Shown: positions 13,431 through 24,705 of the stretch, in pieces
Numbering within the stretch: position 1 is the stretch's first letter
How the letters are laid out: each line of letters opens with the position of its first letter
Assembly: GCA_021018995.1 (NCBI GenBank)
Contig: CM037598.1
Coordinates: 47,755,185-47,819,184 of the forward strand
Reading direction: 5' to 3'
DNA length: 64,000 bases
DNA from: Chloranthus sessilifolius
Lineage: Eukaryota > Streptophyta > Magnoliopsida > Chloranthales > Chloranthaceae
The notes under the pieces: generated by a model
What the model saw: only the letters and a program-made list of their open reading frames with translations
The model's database searches: none
What the model was told of the DNA's origin: nothing
Program-made: the position numbers and the translations under genes

Positions 13431-15052
13431 GAGAGGGTGGCATATCTAGGAGGGGATGGAGTGGTAGGGGACTAAAGGGGTCCAAATTTGGGAGGGGGTG
13501 GGGAAAACCGAGAAACGAGGGGCGCAGGATAAAAGAAGAAAGAAAACTAAGAATAGAAAAATCTAAACTATATGCAGAAAAAATAAAAATGTAGGACTGA
13601 CATACAAAGTTTAAAAAAATAAAAAGTGTTGACACAAAAACAGAATTTGTGAATGCAAAATAGGAAAACAAAGTTAGAAACTAACTATACTCACGAGAAA
13701 AAATGACGAAAATTAGTAAAACTAGGACAATGTTCCTAAAAGCGAATTTGAAACTAAAATTCCTAAAAACAGAATTTGAAACTAAAATTCCTAAAAGCAA
13801 TTTGAAAATCTAAAAGCAATTTGAAACTAAAATTCCTAAAAGCGAAATTTGAAACTAAAATTCTAACAATAATTTGAAAATCTAAAAGCAGAATGCTAAA
13901 ATTCCTAAAAGCAATTTGAAAATCTAAAGCGAATTTGAAACTAAAATTCTTAAAAAAGCAATTTGAAACTAACATTCCTAAAAGCAATTTTTAATGCCAA
14001 AGGATACATCCTAAGCCCAAAGAGAAAAATGATACATCCTAAGCCCAAACGAAAATCTAATGCCAAAGCACGAGATACTTATGAATCTAAGTGAAAAAAA
14101 ATGATTAGCGAGAATACGTTGAAAAGCAAGATTCATAAGACCCCCTTTGTTGATGATGGGTATGAATAAAAATAATGAAGCATGGGAGCACATATTAAAA
14201 GCGAGTTCATACACAATTTGAGACCCATTTATGATGAAGAAATCTCGAAGGAAAATAAAATAAGTGGGTCCATTGAATATTCAAAAGCGATGATTCACTA
14301 CTCATTGTCCTACATGATTCCTAAAATAAAAAATGATCTCAGAGTCCAGATGGGAAAGTGGGATGCAAATGGAGAAAAACATTATCTGAAGATATATATA
14401 TATTTTTATTTTATAATTTTCTATTTTTTATTTTTTACTTGTTTTGGATCAGCCGGGCTCAACAAGAGCCCTTATTTACTCTTGCTGAAAATAATGAGAA
14501 ACAACTAAGAGATTTTCTATTTGTGTTTTCATTTTCTTTTATTTTGTATTTGGTTTTGTAAAAAAAATCGGCATGCCTAAAAGATGCAATGAAATTATAA
14601 TCGGAACAAACAATAAACACAAGTAATCTGCTGGTTCTCAAGAATTTAAAAATAGAAAATGAATGCAAAGGAGAAGAGGATGCAAACTCAAGCAGATCTG
14701 CTCCAAATTTTAGTCCAGATGCTCCTTGTTGGACTACCGCTTCCAGACTCAACAATCCAAAAAGCTATGAGCATTACCTTATTCCAAATATTGACAAAAT
14801 GAAAAAAAACTCAAAGCACGCCCAAATTTGACAAAAGACAAAAGAGTGGCGGCATTTATTCAAACAACTAGAAGGCAAAGAATGAAAACTTAGAAAAAAA
14901 ATTATGTCTTAAAAATAGGTTTTCTATACAAAACTGCGATGAGACATTTAATCAAGCACTTGGAATACAAAGTGCGGGTTTAAAGCAAAACTAAAATGAA
15001 AATCAAATCTATAAAAAAAAAAAACTTAGGTCTACCAATTTTAGAACAAATT

Positions 15053-15067
15053 TCCCAAGAAGCGCCA
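15053..15067 (-). other. Primer-binding site of element A
   Basis: The minus strand reads TGGCGCTTCTTGGGA six bases inside the right LTR. The TGG start matches a tRNA CCA end, and TGGCGC matches the Asp-type PBS used by Tat/Athila-like elements, although the rest has diverged. Confidence 0.55.
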
Positions 15068-15073
15068 AAAACT

Positions 15074-16882
15074 TGTTGTTGCCTTACATGTGCCGATTTA
15101 TGTGTGTTTTGAATGACTAATTAATGAATATTAAGTTACATAATTTTAAATTATGAAAGAGATATCCACATTGAGGGCTAACAATAGCCTGAGATCGTGG
15201 CCAATTGTAGCAAGTTTTAAAAGTAAGTATTTCAAGATCGTCACGAGAATTTGTCTAAAATGAGAGATAAACCTCCGGATCTCGCTACGAGATCTGGCTC
15301 TATAATTATCTAGAAAGCGAGATAAAGAGAGAGTGTTGGGTTTTGTCACGTTTAACTAAAAGCAAATAAAGAAAAGAACTAACTACGTGATCCGGATCCG
15401 AGTTGTGGAGGTGTTTAAAATAAATCAAATGCGAAATAATAGCTTCATGTATTTTAGCCTTTGAATTTTAATGGAGAATCAGATTCCAATAGAGCGATTC
15501 AATCTTCATCGGCTACCAAAGATGATGTAAGAGAAATAAATCCGAATTAAGAAATAGGTTTAGACTTATGGCTATGATCCGTCATCCAATGGTCACAGAT
15601 CATCCAATAGTTGTGGCTGTTCTTTAGTTCGTAACATGAACATCATCAGTCTTGCTAGAATTAGGTTACCAACGCTAATTCAGAGGACAATGAATTAAGG
15701 GAAGTTGGATGCGGGTGAGTGAATCTAAAGAAGTCTAATGCACTAAGGTGAACATTGAGAACCCTCGACATGACTCCAATGGAGAAGACACAAATTACAA
15801 CCTTTTAAAATCCAAAATTACAATTACAAAGCACGGCTTTAGAAAGCCCTCGGACTTGCGCCTTGAATCCGATCTCCTTGGAGTTACAAATCACTCTCAA
15901 CAACTCTCAAAAGTAAAACAAAAGAAGCTATTACAGAGGTAGATAGGCTATCGGCGGAAGGTAGGGAAATAGAGATGAAAACTCAAAATTTGGATGCCAC
16001 AATTGGGCAAATGTCTTCTCTATTTATAGCTTTCCCTTGATCCTGCGACTGAATTTGACCAATCGAAGTGTTCAGATCTGGATTGCCCAATGGCGATTGA
16101 GCACGGGATCCGGATCTGTTACGCCAATGAAAATGCTCGATCGGTTCACCAATCAGCGCTAGAAGCATCAATTTCATTATGGAATTCAAAATCTGTTTGA
16201 GCTTCTAAGTTCCCGCCAAGTGATTTCATCTTTGGCGCTCACATGGGTTGGAATATGCTTTTGGATCTTGATTGGAATCTTCAAATGTCCCTGCATTAAA
16301 TGCATTGGGCGGCGTGAGATTACCTTGAAATGCCCTTTAAACAAGTAATTCCCGTAATGTCCTTTCGTAGAGTTTAAGTGCCTTTTCGCAAAGTGTTTTG
16401 GCTCCAGTTCTTTTTTCGCAAAGCAATTTGGCTTCGTAAAGTCTTTTCGCAGGACTTCTCCCCGGATCTTCTATTCAAAAGGAAATTTCAAGCTGACCGA
16501 GCAGAACATGGTTCTTTTCGAGTAGTTCATTACTGACTCGTAATCAATTCGAACAGAACTTTGACCTTTTCGAAAAGTACTTTTTACTTTGCGATTTGAA
16601 CTTTTAACTTGATTTCTTCTTTGCGAATGGATCCTTCTTCTTCTTCAGGTCTTTTCTTGCTCTTTTAGGACCTTTTTAGCCATTACTGAGGCTATTTCTT
16701 CACTCCCTCTTTGAGCTTGACATGAGTTGTCAGCTTTTTGATCATTTTAGGATGCTTTTCGGACTTGGACCTGTCTAATTGGTTAGCTGTAAAATGCACA
16801 CTAAAGCACTTATTTAGTCTTCTCAAGGGTCTTTCAAAGCTCATGTTTAGGGGTGAAAAATGGTATTTTTCACTACTTAACA
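15074..16882 (-). repeat. Element A right LTR (5' LTR of the minus-strand element)
   Basis: This 1,809-bp LTR is the partner of 9,249-11,037, with a minus-strand TATA box at the complement of 16,019-16,028. It ends at CA (16,882) and is followed by GTTGC and then by the rest of the interrupted PMD exon (CGAGGATCTCC). Confidence 0.85.
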
Positions 16883-17564
16883 GTTGCCGAGGATCTCCAT
16901 ACGAGGGAGGCAACGGCTGTCTCTCTATGCCTTGAGAGTCAGGTATAATGTGTTTTAGTGTATGTTCATGTGGATTTTTTTGTTTAGTATTATCTGATGT
17001 GTTTCGTGTTATGCTATTTTACTCTTGTGCAGGTCATTCTTGACTCCGCTCCCGAGGCTCCTCCTCAAGTGTCTACTCCCGCTCCTGCCCAGGTATGACT
17101 TAGTTGGTGCAGTCATATTTTATTTTGGGTTTTCTAGTTGTAATATTATCTTATGTATATTCTTCTGTTTGCGTTGTACCCATCTATGTTCGAGGCTCCT
17201 CCTCCGCCGCCTGCCGATCTAGTGACTGTTGCAACTGTCGAGCGACTTCTTCAAGAGAAGGCGGATCTGGTATGCTTCTCGTTCTCTTTTCAGCTTTCCT
17301 TCCTTTGCGAGTATGCTTGGTTCTTGACTTTGTGTGATCATGAAGGCTTGCCAGCTCGAGGAGTCATGCATGGAGGTAGCACGGGTGCGCACCGCTCCAG
17401 GGGCGAGGTGGGTTCTCGGATATACACACAGTCGTGAGGACCTACTCGTCGATATGCTTATTGCACAAGGGACTCAGATTGAGGCGACAGAGATTGCTCG
17501 TCAGTCGGTGCAGTCAGAGATGCTGGCTATGATAGATCGACTGCAGTAGCGACTGGAGAGGAGT

Positions 17565-18291
17565 GTGTCACGCCCCTCCCCGACCTCACGCGATATCCGA
17601 CGGCGACGTCGATGCGAGAGCGTGACACACACCGCTTTCATATTTTCAATATTCATATTTGGGCATTTCAAGTTCTTAAGTCATTTCCTTTTTTATGAAA
17701 ATTGCTACATTTTTTTTTCCTAAAATATCATGGAAAATGTTTAAATTGCGAAAGCAATTAGTCTTAATTATCAAAGTAGTCGCAAAAACTTTTAATTAAA
17801 CACTGTAGGTTTAACTTCCCATTTTCATTTACCTGATCGGGCAAGCTCGGGTTTACGACTTTATTATAATCAATTCTACTAAGTGCAGAAATACAAAGAA
17901 AAAGTAATTCAAGAGATTTTCCAAAGGTAAAGCCTTAAAAGGTCAATATACTTTAAAGTTCTAATACAATGATACATCAACTATTTTTCTCAAAAGTACT
18001 GGATTTAAATCCAAAACAAGATAAAGGAAAAGATCCTATCATATCAAGTGTGCAGTGCTAGTAGCTCTATAGGGAAGATGAGAAAAACTATTAGCTTGTG
18101 ATTGCTCCTAAATCCTTCCTTGTCCAGCTCCTCAAACTCTAGTTAGGTGGCTGCTGATTGGCCTCTGAAAATTTTGAATCATGAAATGATCATAAGCGGT
18201 GAAGCTTAATAAAGTCTTAGTTAGCATTATCATAAATTTCTAGAGCAAGTGTTATAAAATATTCCATAGATGCAAGTGCATATGGGGTTTC
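17565..18291. repeat. LTR-like fragment C beginning TGTCACGCCCC, with terminal hairpin
   Basis: The start TGTCACGCCC, which begins LTRs of many plant LTR elements, pairs with CGAGAGCGTGACAC about 60 bp downstream, giving an imperfect inverted repeat. The following 600 bp are non-coding and end in CATAAGCGGTGAAGC...GTCTTAGTTAGC wording seen in gypsy LTRs. It is cut at 18,291 by element B. A possible continuation lies after about 23,030 (two copies of CTGTCCGTGAGAACA-like sequence at about 23,040-23,085). It directly abuts the last PMD reading frame. Confidence 0.45.
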
Positions 18292-19703
18292 TGATCGTTT
18301 GCTTATTATGTTAAACTCGAGTCTTAACCTATTGCAAGCGCACAATAGAAATCATAGTACTAGCATAGGATCGTTCCCACGAGGAAGTTTATTTGTCTAA
18401 TTACTTCTTATTTATATCTTCTACTAAATCCTTATCTTAAAAACTTTTATTTATCTTTAAGATCTAATCCTAAATCCTCCTTCTTCTGATTGAGGTTGTC
18501 AATCCCAATCTTTAGTTATAGGATATTTATGAAAATAAACAGTACCGTTATACTATATCTCTGGTTTCTTAGAAGTAGTCATCAATCAAGTCTAAGATCC
18601 TATCAATATAGATTTAAACTAATCAACAACTTCCTAAAATTTGGGCGTCAATCAAACCTTAGAAAACTGAAGATGGAAAAGTAAAAACCGTTACACTAAT
18701 CTGCAAACTCTAACCTAAGTCGTCAATTCAAATTAAACTTGGAGATGTTTACAAAGCATGGAAATAAATTAAATAAAATATAAACTAGAAAGCAAATATA
18801 TATATCTTTCACCCCTCAGCCACAATCGTCAATTGCTTATGATAAACTAGGATATCTACACTAATCTTTAGCACCCAATTGCAATTGTCAATTGCTCTTG
18901 AGAAACCTCTGATATCTAATCTACTCTAATTATGTTACACTACTTTGATCGGAAGAAAATCCAATCTCAGACGTCAATTGATGTTGAAATTTTTCGATGA
19001 TTATTCCTACACTAGGCTCTCTTATTTATAGATCATAAGGAGTTGGTTTACAAATATTTCTAATTCTAATAAAAGAAACAACTAAAAATAAAAGATTCTT
19101 AATATAATTATAATTCATAATTTTATCTTTCTTTGCTTCAGACGGTAGATGTGCTTCTGGATTGTTCTCCTTTATTTCAGTAATCGATATTTCCTAAAGC
19201 TTATCTTCATTAATGTTCTCAGATCCATGATTCACCAGACTTCTAATTTCATATTTCTTCTAATTCTATGTATGGCAGTGTAATATTTCTCACGTGATCA
19301 GCAGTAACAATAATAGTAGGAAAACTTCTTTTCTAGGAAATTGCATATCATAATTTCTCATTTTCTTCTTTTTCTTAGAAAATCGTTAATCACGATTTTT
19401 TATATTTCATAGTTTTCTCATAGTTGACGATTTTCTGGATTACGAATTTTCACTTTTCTTCTTTTATGTCTTTTGCAAAATCATAAATTACGATTTTCTG
19501 GCTTTTAGTAGGCGGGAAATCATCTTTTTCGCTCAATCGTCTTTCTTACTACCTTTTTAGTTCATTTTAACGAATATTAACACTTAGGCTCTATTTTACT
19601 GGTTATCTCTTATGTCTTCACATCAGTAAGTTATTAGTATCAAAACTATGGCCTAACATCACTAAGTTAAGGGTGATAAAATGGTAAATTATGTGACTGA
19701 TCA
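18292..19703 (-). repeat. Element B LTR (3' LTR of a minus-strand Tat-like element)
   Basis: This 1,412-bp LTR runs from TGATCG to CTGATCA (plus strand) and has a minus-strand TATA box (TATAAATAAG, complement of 19,021-19,030). It is bordered on the right by a purine tract (complement of 19,704-19,740, containing CTAGGGACTAGG and TTAAGTTTGGGG), which is the typical 3' end of Tat/Ogre-type interiors. The matching second LTR was not found to the right, so the element is truncated. Confidence 0.65.
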
Positions 19704-21740
19704 CACCCCAAACTTAAGTTTTCCTAGTCCCTAGCAAACAAGGAAATATCTAAAACTATAATTAAAATGTCACTTTCGTAGGGAGCACGATTGTATTTAA
19801 CAAATGTAACAAGCCTTTAAACCCTTAGGTGATCCCTAGTGGAGGAGTTATAGTCTCCTGAAGGTTTTTAGTAAAGTTACCTACAAACTTCCAATATTTT
19901 TAGATTTTTCAATATTTTTCAAAACTAAAAATTCAAAATATAGATTTTTTTATATACTAATTACTCAGTCAATCATTATATGCTCATTATTTTTCAAAAA
20001 ATTTCAAATATTTTATCCTTAGTTTTCCATCATCGTAATTATCCTCTATCAGAACTCAATAATTTCAATTCGGTATAGCGTGGAGTGTATGCATATCAGT
20101 GAAAAGTTTATTCATCATAGATTTTTCTAAACTACAGTTTTTAGAAACTATTTTCATCCAAACTTTCACTTATTGACATACTCTCAAAAATAATAAAAAA
20201 AATTTATTCTCACAATATTGTAGATATTTATGCAAATTTCACCGGACAATTAATAAGAAGATAAATATCATGGCAAGGATAATCAATTCTGTTTATATAA
20301 CTTCTTCATTTATTTATAGTATCTATTTTATATATCTCTACTGGACTCATATTCTTTTAAATTGTAAATCATAAAGGTCTTTCCTTTGGCTTGTAATGGG
20401 GCTTTGAATTTTCAGAAGGTTTCAAAGAAAAAGGTAAAGAGAATTCAAAATTATTTCTGAATTTAGCTCTTCCTTCTCTTCTTCTTCTACAATTTTTTAG
20501 CTTCAGTAAGTATCCTTATTTTGGATAACTTCTTTCCATTTCTTTTTCCAGTATAAATCCTATTTTTCTTTCTAGTTGAAAGCTTTTTGCTTCACTTTTT
20601 TTTTTCATAGAATCTTCTTTTTACGATTTTCTTCTTTTCCCATATTTTCATACAATTGTATTTCTTCTTATTTGTATCTTTTTCAGTAAATTCTTTATCT
20701 GTTATGCATATACTCTTTTCACTCCCTCTTCTCCCCTTCTTTTATATTCTAAACTCTAAAAAATTGTACGGGTCAAAGATAGAAAGTTTTGGGCAACATA
20801 TATGGTTAAAGGTTTATAAAATCTTGATACAAAGAAATTAGATTTTTAGGCTTCTAATATGAGTTCAAAGGATAAAATATTGTGAGATTTTTAACTTTTT
20901 GGCTATGATTTAATAAAAGATGGCATTTGATCATTTTCACGATTTACTAATATGGATGTTTTATTGCTTTAATATATTTAATAGACAATTCTAAACAAAT
21001 AAAACATCATATTTACTGAATATCTTGATTCTAAGTTCGGTATTATGAGATTTCATATAGTAGAAAAGTTCAAAGAAATTTTAGAATGAATAAAAAGAGT
21101 CTCTCTTTCTCAGAATAAAAGAGGAAATAAACTCTATAATACATTGGTTATATGATTTTGAAACTAAAATCTAAAATATTTGTAGTTAAGATCAATCGTA
21201 TAGTTTCAAACATTCTCCTGATACACTGTGCTATAGATGTTTTACTTTGAATTATAACTATTTTTATTTTGATTTTTGAACTATTATTATGATGGGTTAT
21301 TAAAATTTTCAGATTTTCATAATTTTTTTTTTTTCATAATTCCCATATAATGATTAACTTAAAAAAATTCTAAAGAAAACTATACTAATATAATATATTT
21401 TTCAAAATTGATATGTTTCCCCCCCAAACTTAATTAGGACAATATCCTTATTGTACAAAACAGAGGACATACAAAAAAAATATTACCTTTTTTTATGACT
21501 GGGTTAGTTACCGGGTTTATAATCTGTAAAAAGAATAAAAAATCTTTCCCCAAACTTGGGAGAAAAATACTACCGGTTCTAATAGAAATAAAAAATGTTA
21601 GATGCTAATAACAATGTTAGTAAAAATAAAAGAAAATTTCATATATTATTGGATATTTACAATGATCAAAAAATTAAAAAGTAAGAAATGAAAATCTATG
21701 GGGATTATACCTGTGAGGTTTGTAATGTTCTATAATAGTT

Positions 21741-23021
21741 TTACTCATTGGTAGAATATGATACAAGGGTGGAATCAGTGGGTTCATCTTCCCCATCTGA
21801 CATCTCCACTGTCGAATAACCATCCTTATTTGTAATTAAATCTCCCTGTGCTGCCCATTCAGCCTCTGCTGTATATCCTTCGTCTACAATCCTTGGACAA
21901 GAAGTACCTTCCGGGCACAGTTTATCTTTATCAGCTTTTTCTTTGAGATCCACAGTTAGCTTCTTAATGACGACAAATTTTAGTTAATTTTCTGTTCTTA
22001 GCTTCTCTGCCTCGGCTTTTTCGCTTGCTAATGCGAAAGGTAATTCTTAGTTTGAGATTCAATTATTTTTACCTGTTTGTCATTGATTGACCATAGGGAA
22101 TCTCTGCCCTCTTGAAGTTGTTTTGCTTTTCCTTCTACTACCGTCAGTAAGTAAGTCTTTTCTTTTAGCTATTGCTGAAGAGTTTTCTGGTAATCCTTAA
22201 GGGCTTTTTCTCTCATAGTTTCTACATCATTAGGAATTACCATCAAACCTCCACACTGTTCAAGGATACTGGCAATTTTTTCTTCATATACTCTCTTCTC
22301 CTCTTCCCAAGCTTGCTGTTTTTCACTCATTTCTGTAGTTTGCTGCACTAGTTGAATTTGAAGGGATGAGGTAGCATCCTGAACTTTTTGTTCTGTCTCT
22401 GCTGCCCATCTCGCACCTTGCTCTTGTAGAGCTCTTCTTTGCAAGCTATCCATTATCTAGGCCAATTCTTGAGCTGCCAAGGTGGTATCTTGGACTCTTT
22501 TTTTAGTCCTTGAAATTCTCCATCCACTTTCTTATTATTCCTGGCAGTTGTATCAAAGGTGGGGCATTTGTAGAAATCTAGTGCTCTAGTTCTCTCACCT
22601 ATCTATTTACTTCTGATAATGGCAATAGATTCAATTCCTGTGTGAGTTGCCATTGCTCTACTGCCTTTAATCTCCTTTCTAACTTGTGAATTGATGTGGT
22701 GGGGATTGGAGGATCCTTAGTGGGTGTTTCTTCTCCATGTAGCAATTATGTAAAACTCTCTCTTGGTAACTCTGAGCTTTGGTTTGTTTCTACTATCTGG
22801 GCTGTGAGAGTTTGCTCGGTATTGACTGTAGACTGAGCAACAGGTTCTACTGGTACAGGGATATGGCTAGAAGTAGCTATTCCCGCAACCTGTTGATCAA
22901 TTGTGGAAGGAGTTTCTCCTAATCTTTCTAGAATTAGGCTCATAGGGTTTGCTTCTATAATGATTGGCAGTCTGTCTGCCTCTGTTGAAGGGGGCATAGC
23001 AGGCCCTACGGGTGAGTCCAA
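21741..23021 (-). pseudogene. Element B accessory protein: coiled coil with acidic tail, broken
   Basis: Three minus-strand segments follow one another. Positions 23,021-22,746 are a Pro/Thr/Ser-rich N-terminal part (starts MDSPVGPAMPPSTEAD). Positions 22,453-22,169 are a strong coiled coil rich in Gln, Glu and Lys (RRALQEQGARWAAETEQ, then EEEKRVYEEKIASILEQ). Positions 21,953-21,741 are an acidic C-terminal part (VEMSDGEDEPTDSTLVS). Frameshifts or stops separate them. The order (coiled coil, then acidic tail, on the 3' side of the interior) matches the frame in element A, although little sequence is shared. No zinc knuckle, protease or polymerase motif is seen. The function is unknown; a PMD- or gag-associated structural role is only a guess. 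Confidence 0.45.
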
Positions 23022-23109
23022 AGCAGGGTGCTCATATGAGCTTGTCCGTGAGAACAGTGATCATATGAGTCTGTCCGTGAGAACAATGATCAGTTATGTG
23101 AGGCTTTCA

Positions 23110-24200
23110 AGTTTAAGATAGTATCTCTTTTCACTTTCAAAATTTCAGGATTCGTTATTAAGTAATTAATGTTTCAAGGTTCAATGTATTCAGGATTTCC
23201 ATATTCAAGTTCAAGTATACTCCTTTCTAGAAGTCCAAGTTCAAGTTCCCATACCGGATTCAAGTTTCAAGTAATCAAGTACCGCTTTCGGGTTCAAGAT
23301 TCAAGTATTCAAGTACCCATTTCGGGTTCAAGATTAAAGTATTAAAGTACCCATTTCGGGTTGAAGATTCAAGTATTCAAGTATTCAAGTGTTCAAGTAT
23401 TCAGGTATTCAAGTATTAGAGTGGTCAAGTATTCAAGTATTCAAGTACTTAGGTGTTCAAGTGTTCAAGTACTCTAGTTCACTTTCGAGTTCAAGATCAA
23501 GTTCAAGTACACATTCTAATTCAAGCATGAGTTCAAGAACAAATACAGTTTTAGATCGAGTAGGAGTTCAAGTCAAGCACACGTTCTAGTTTAAACATGA
23601 GTTCAAGTCAAGCAAGCACAATTTCTAGTTCAAGTCAAGTGCTAGTTCTAATTTAAGCTCAAATACCAGTTCAATTCAAATTCAAGATTCAAGCGCAATT
23701 TCAAGCTCATGTACAAGTTTAAGTTCTAGTTCGAATTCAGGTATGAGTTCAAGTACTAGTTCAAATACCAGTTCAAGATTGAGTTCAAGTTCCAGTTCAA
23801 ATACCAGTTCAAATACAAGTTTGAGTTCAAGTTTCAGTTCAAATACAAGTTCGAGTTCCAGTTCAAATACAAGTTCAAGTTCCAGTTCCAGTTCAAGTTC
23901 GAATACTAGATCAAAATCATGTTCAAATTTCATGTTCAAATACAAGTTCTAAATCAAGTTCGAGTTTCAGTTCAAATACTAGTTCTAGATCAAATTCAAG
24001 TTCCAGTTCTAGTGCAAGCAGGAATTCAGGTTCAAGTTTCGATTCAAAGTCAAGTTTGAGTTCCAATTCAAAATCAAGTCCAAGTTCTAGTTCAAATACG
24101 AGTGCTAGGTCAAGCATGAATTCAAATTCAAGTATAAGTTCTAGTTCAAGCATGAGTTCAAGTACCAGTTCTAGTTCAAAAGATATCAAGTTCAAGCAGA
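23110..24200. repeat. One kilobase of degenerate TTCAAG/AAGTTC repeats
   Basis: The block is made almost wholly of short words such as GTTCAAGTATTCAAGT and AGTTCAAGTTCCAGTTC, with a basic period of about 6 bp and higher-order units of 12-18 bp. The period being a multiple of three leaves long open frames on both strands (Ser/Asn/Thr-rich on plus, Leu/Glu-rich on minus). These are by-products of the repeat and not genes. Confidence 0.8.
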
Positions 24201-24504
24201 AGTCAGGTCCGAGTTTTAAATGACTTGACCCTAATGGAGGATCTCGTCTGCTTACACTTATGTCAAGTGTTAGCTCAGTTTAAAGTCTAAAGCGGGACTT
24301 ATATTTATCATTGCCGATATAAACTCGATCGTCTCTAACCAAGTTTGGGGCAATAAGTGCATGTTTCTAGAAATCCTATCTATTCAAGTTAAGTCAACTA
24401 ACTGACTGTTCAATGAGGATTAACCGTCTTACTTATCCTATAATCTCAAATATGGGCCATGGGACTAACGAATTATGGGTCCAATGGTCCAAAGAATCCA
24501 ATAG

Positions 24505-24705
24505 GTTCAATTCAATATGGGTCTAATGGATTTTAGGTCCAAAGGGTCTCATGGGATCCATCCAATACATGTCTGATGGATTTTAGGTCCGACGGGTCCA
24601 TTGCTATATGGGTCCAAAGGATCTAATACAATATGGGTCCAATGGATTTTAGGTCTAACAGGTCCATTGCTATATGGGTCCAACGGATTATTTCCTAAGT
24701 GTTTC
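24505..24705. repeat. Tandem repeat, unit about 65 bp, three copies
   Basis: The units share ATGGATTTTAGGTCC and GGGTCCATTGCTATATGGGTCC. The middle and last copies are the closest pair. The flanks (24,430-24,500 and 24,800-25,000) carry further scattered ATGGGTCC words. No coding sense is seen. Confidence 0.6.

Larger units (their letters stand above)
9249..16882 (-). mobile_element. Element A: non-autonomous Tat-like Ty3-gypsy LTR retrotransposon, inserted in a PMD exon
   Basis: Two direct LTRs (9,249-11,037 and 15,074-16,882) start TGTTGTTGCC and end CTACTTAACA. The insertion is flanked by the 5-bp duplication GTTGC (9,244-9,248 and 16,883-16,887). A primer-binding site on the minus strand (15,053-15,067, TGGCGCTTCTTGGGA) and a purine tract next to the left LTR (complement of 11,038-11,065, containing GGGGACTAGCAAAGC) show that the element reads right to left. 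That PBS/PPT style resembles Tat/Ogre-type elements. The 4-kb interior has no reverse transcriptase, RNase H or integrase, only one coiled-coil/acidic reading frame, so it could only move with help. The two LTRs are alike along their whole length but differ by scattered short indels. Confidence 0.85.
6501..17549 (+). pseudogene. Plant mobile domain (PMD, aminotransferase-like) gene with coiled-coil tail, broken and split by an LTR element
   Basis: I read about ten exon-like blocks: 6,501-6,743; 7,105-7,822; 7,911-8,075; 8,163-8,772; 8,862-8,975; 9,049-9,161; 9,238-9,248 joined to 16,888-16,942; 17,033-17,092; 17,195-17,269; 17,346-17,549. Most have plausible GT/AG borders. Block 1 is an acidic N-terminus (Glu/Asp-rich, starts MESEGSD). 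Block 2 carries PMD hallmarks: LLFPIGMLLPTLEDW, then YITELR, then LLRDLDRVPTYAWGAAVL. Block 3 begins FWTYDHFTFRRPRV, the PMD W-Y-x-x-F section. Later blocks are charged and coiled-coil-like (QLAETRCSL, LIKLLRGQQQ), then Pro-rich (APEAPPQVSTPAPA) and helical again. Several in-frame stops (for example near 7,463, 7,573, 7,687 and 8,302) and at least one frameshift show it is dead. PMD proteins are known as plant nuclear factors (MAIN/MAIL) and as passengers of transposons; which origin applies here is unknown. The last exon's stop is directly followed by an LTR-like sequence, so the true 3' end may be lost. Confidence 0.65.
18292..23030 (-). mobile_element. Element B: truncated Tat-like LTR retrotransposon
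   Basis: One LTR, a purine tract and about 3.3 kb of interior remain. The interior from 19,740 to 21,700 is AT-rich and non-coding. From 21,741 to 23,021 the minus strand holds broken accessory reading frames without pol domains. The right end stops abruptly at about 23,030, where LTR-like sequence of another family resumes, so a deletion removed the 5' LTR and PBS. It appears to have inserted into fragment C. Confidence 0.55.

Noticed and set aside
23682..24195. Long Leu/Glu-rich and Ser/Asn/Thr-rich open frames
   Set aside because: They come from a 6-bp-period repeat open in several frames. Composition follows the repeat unit, and there is no domain or start context.
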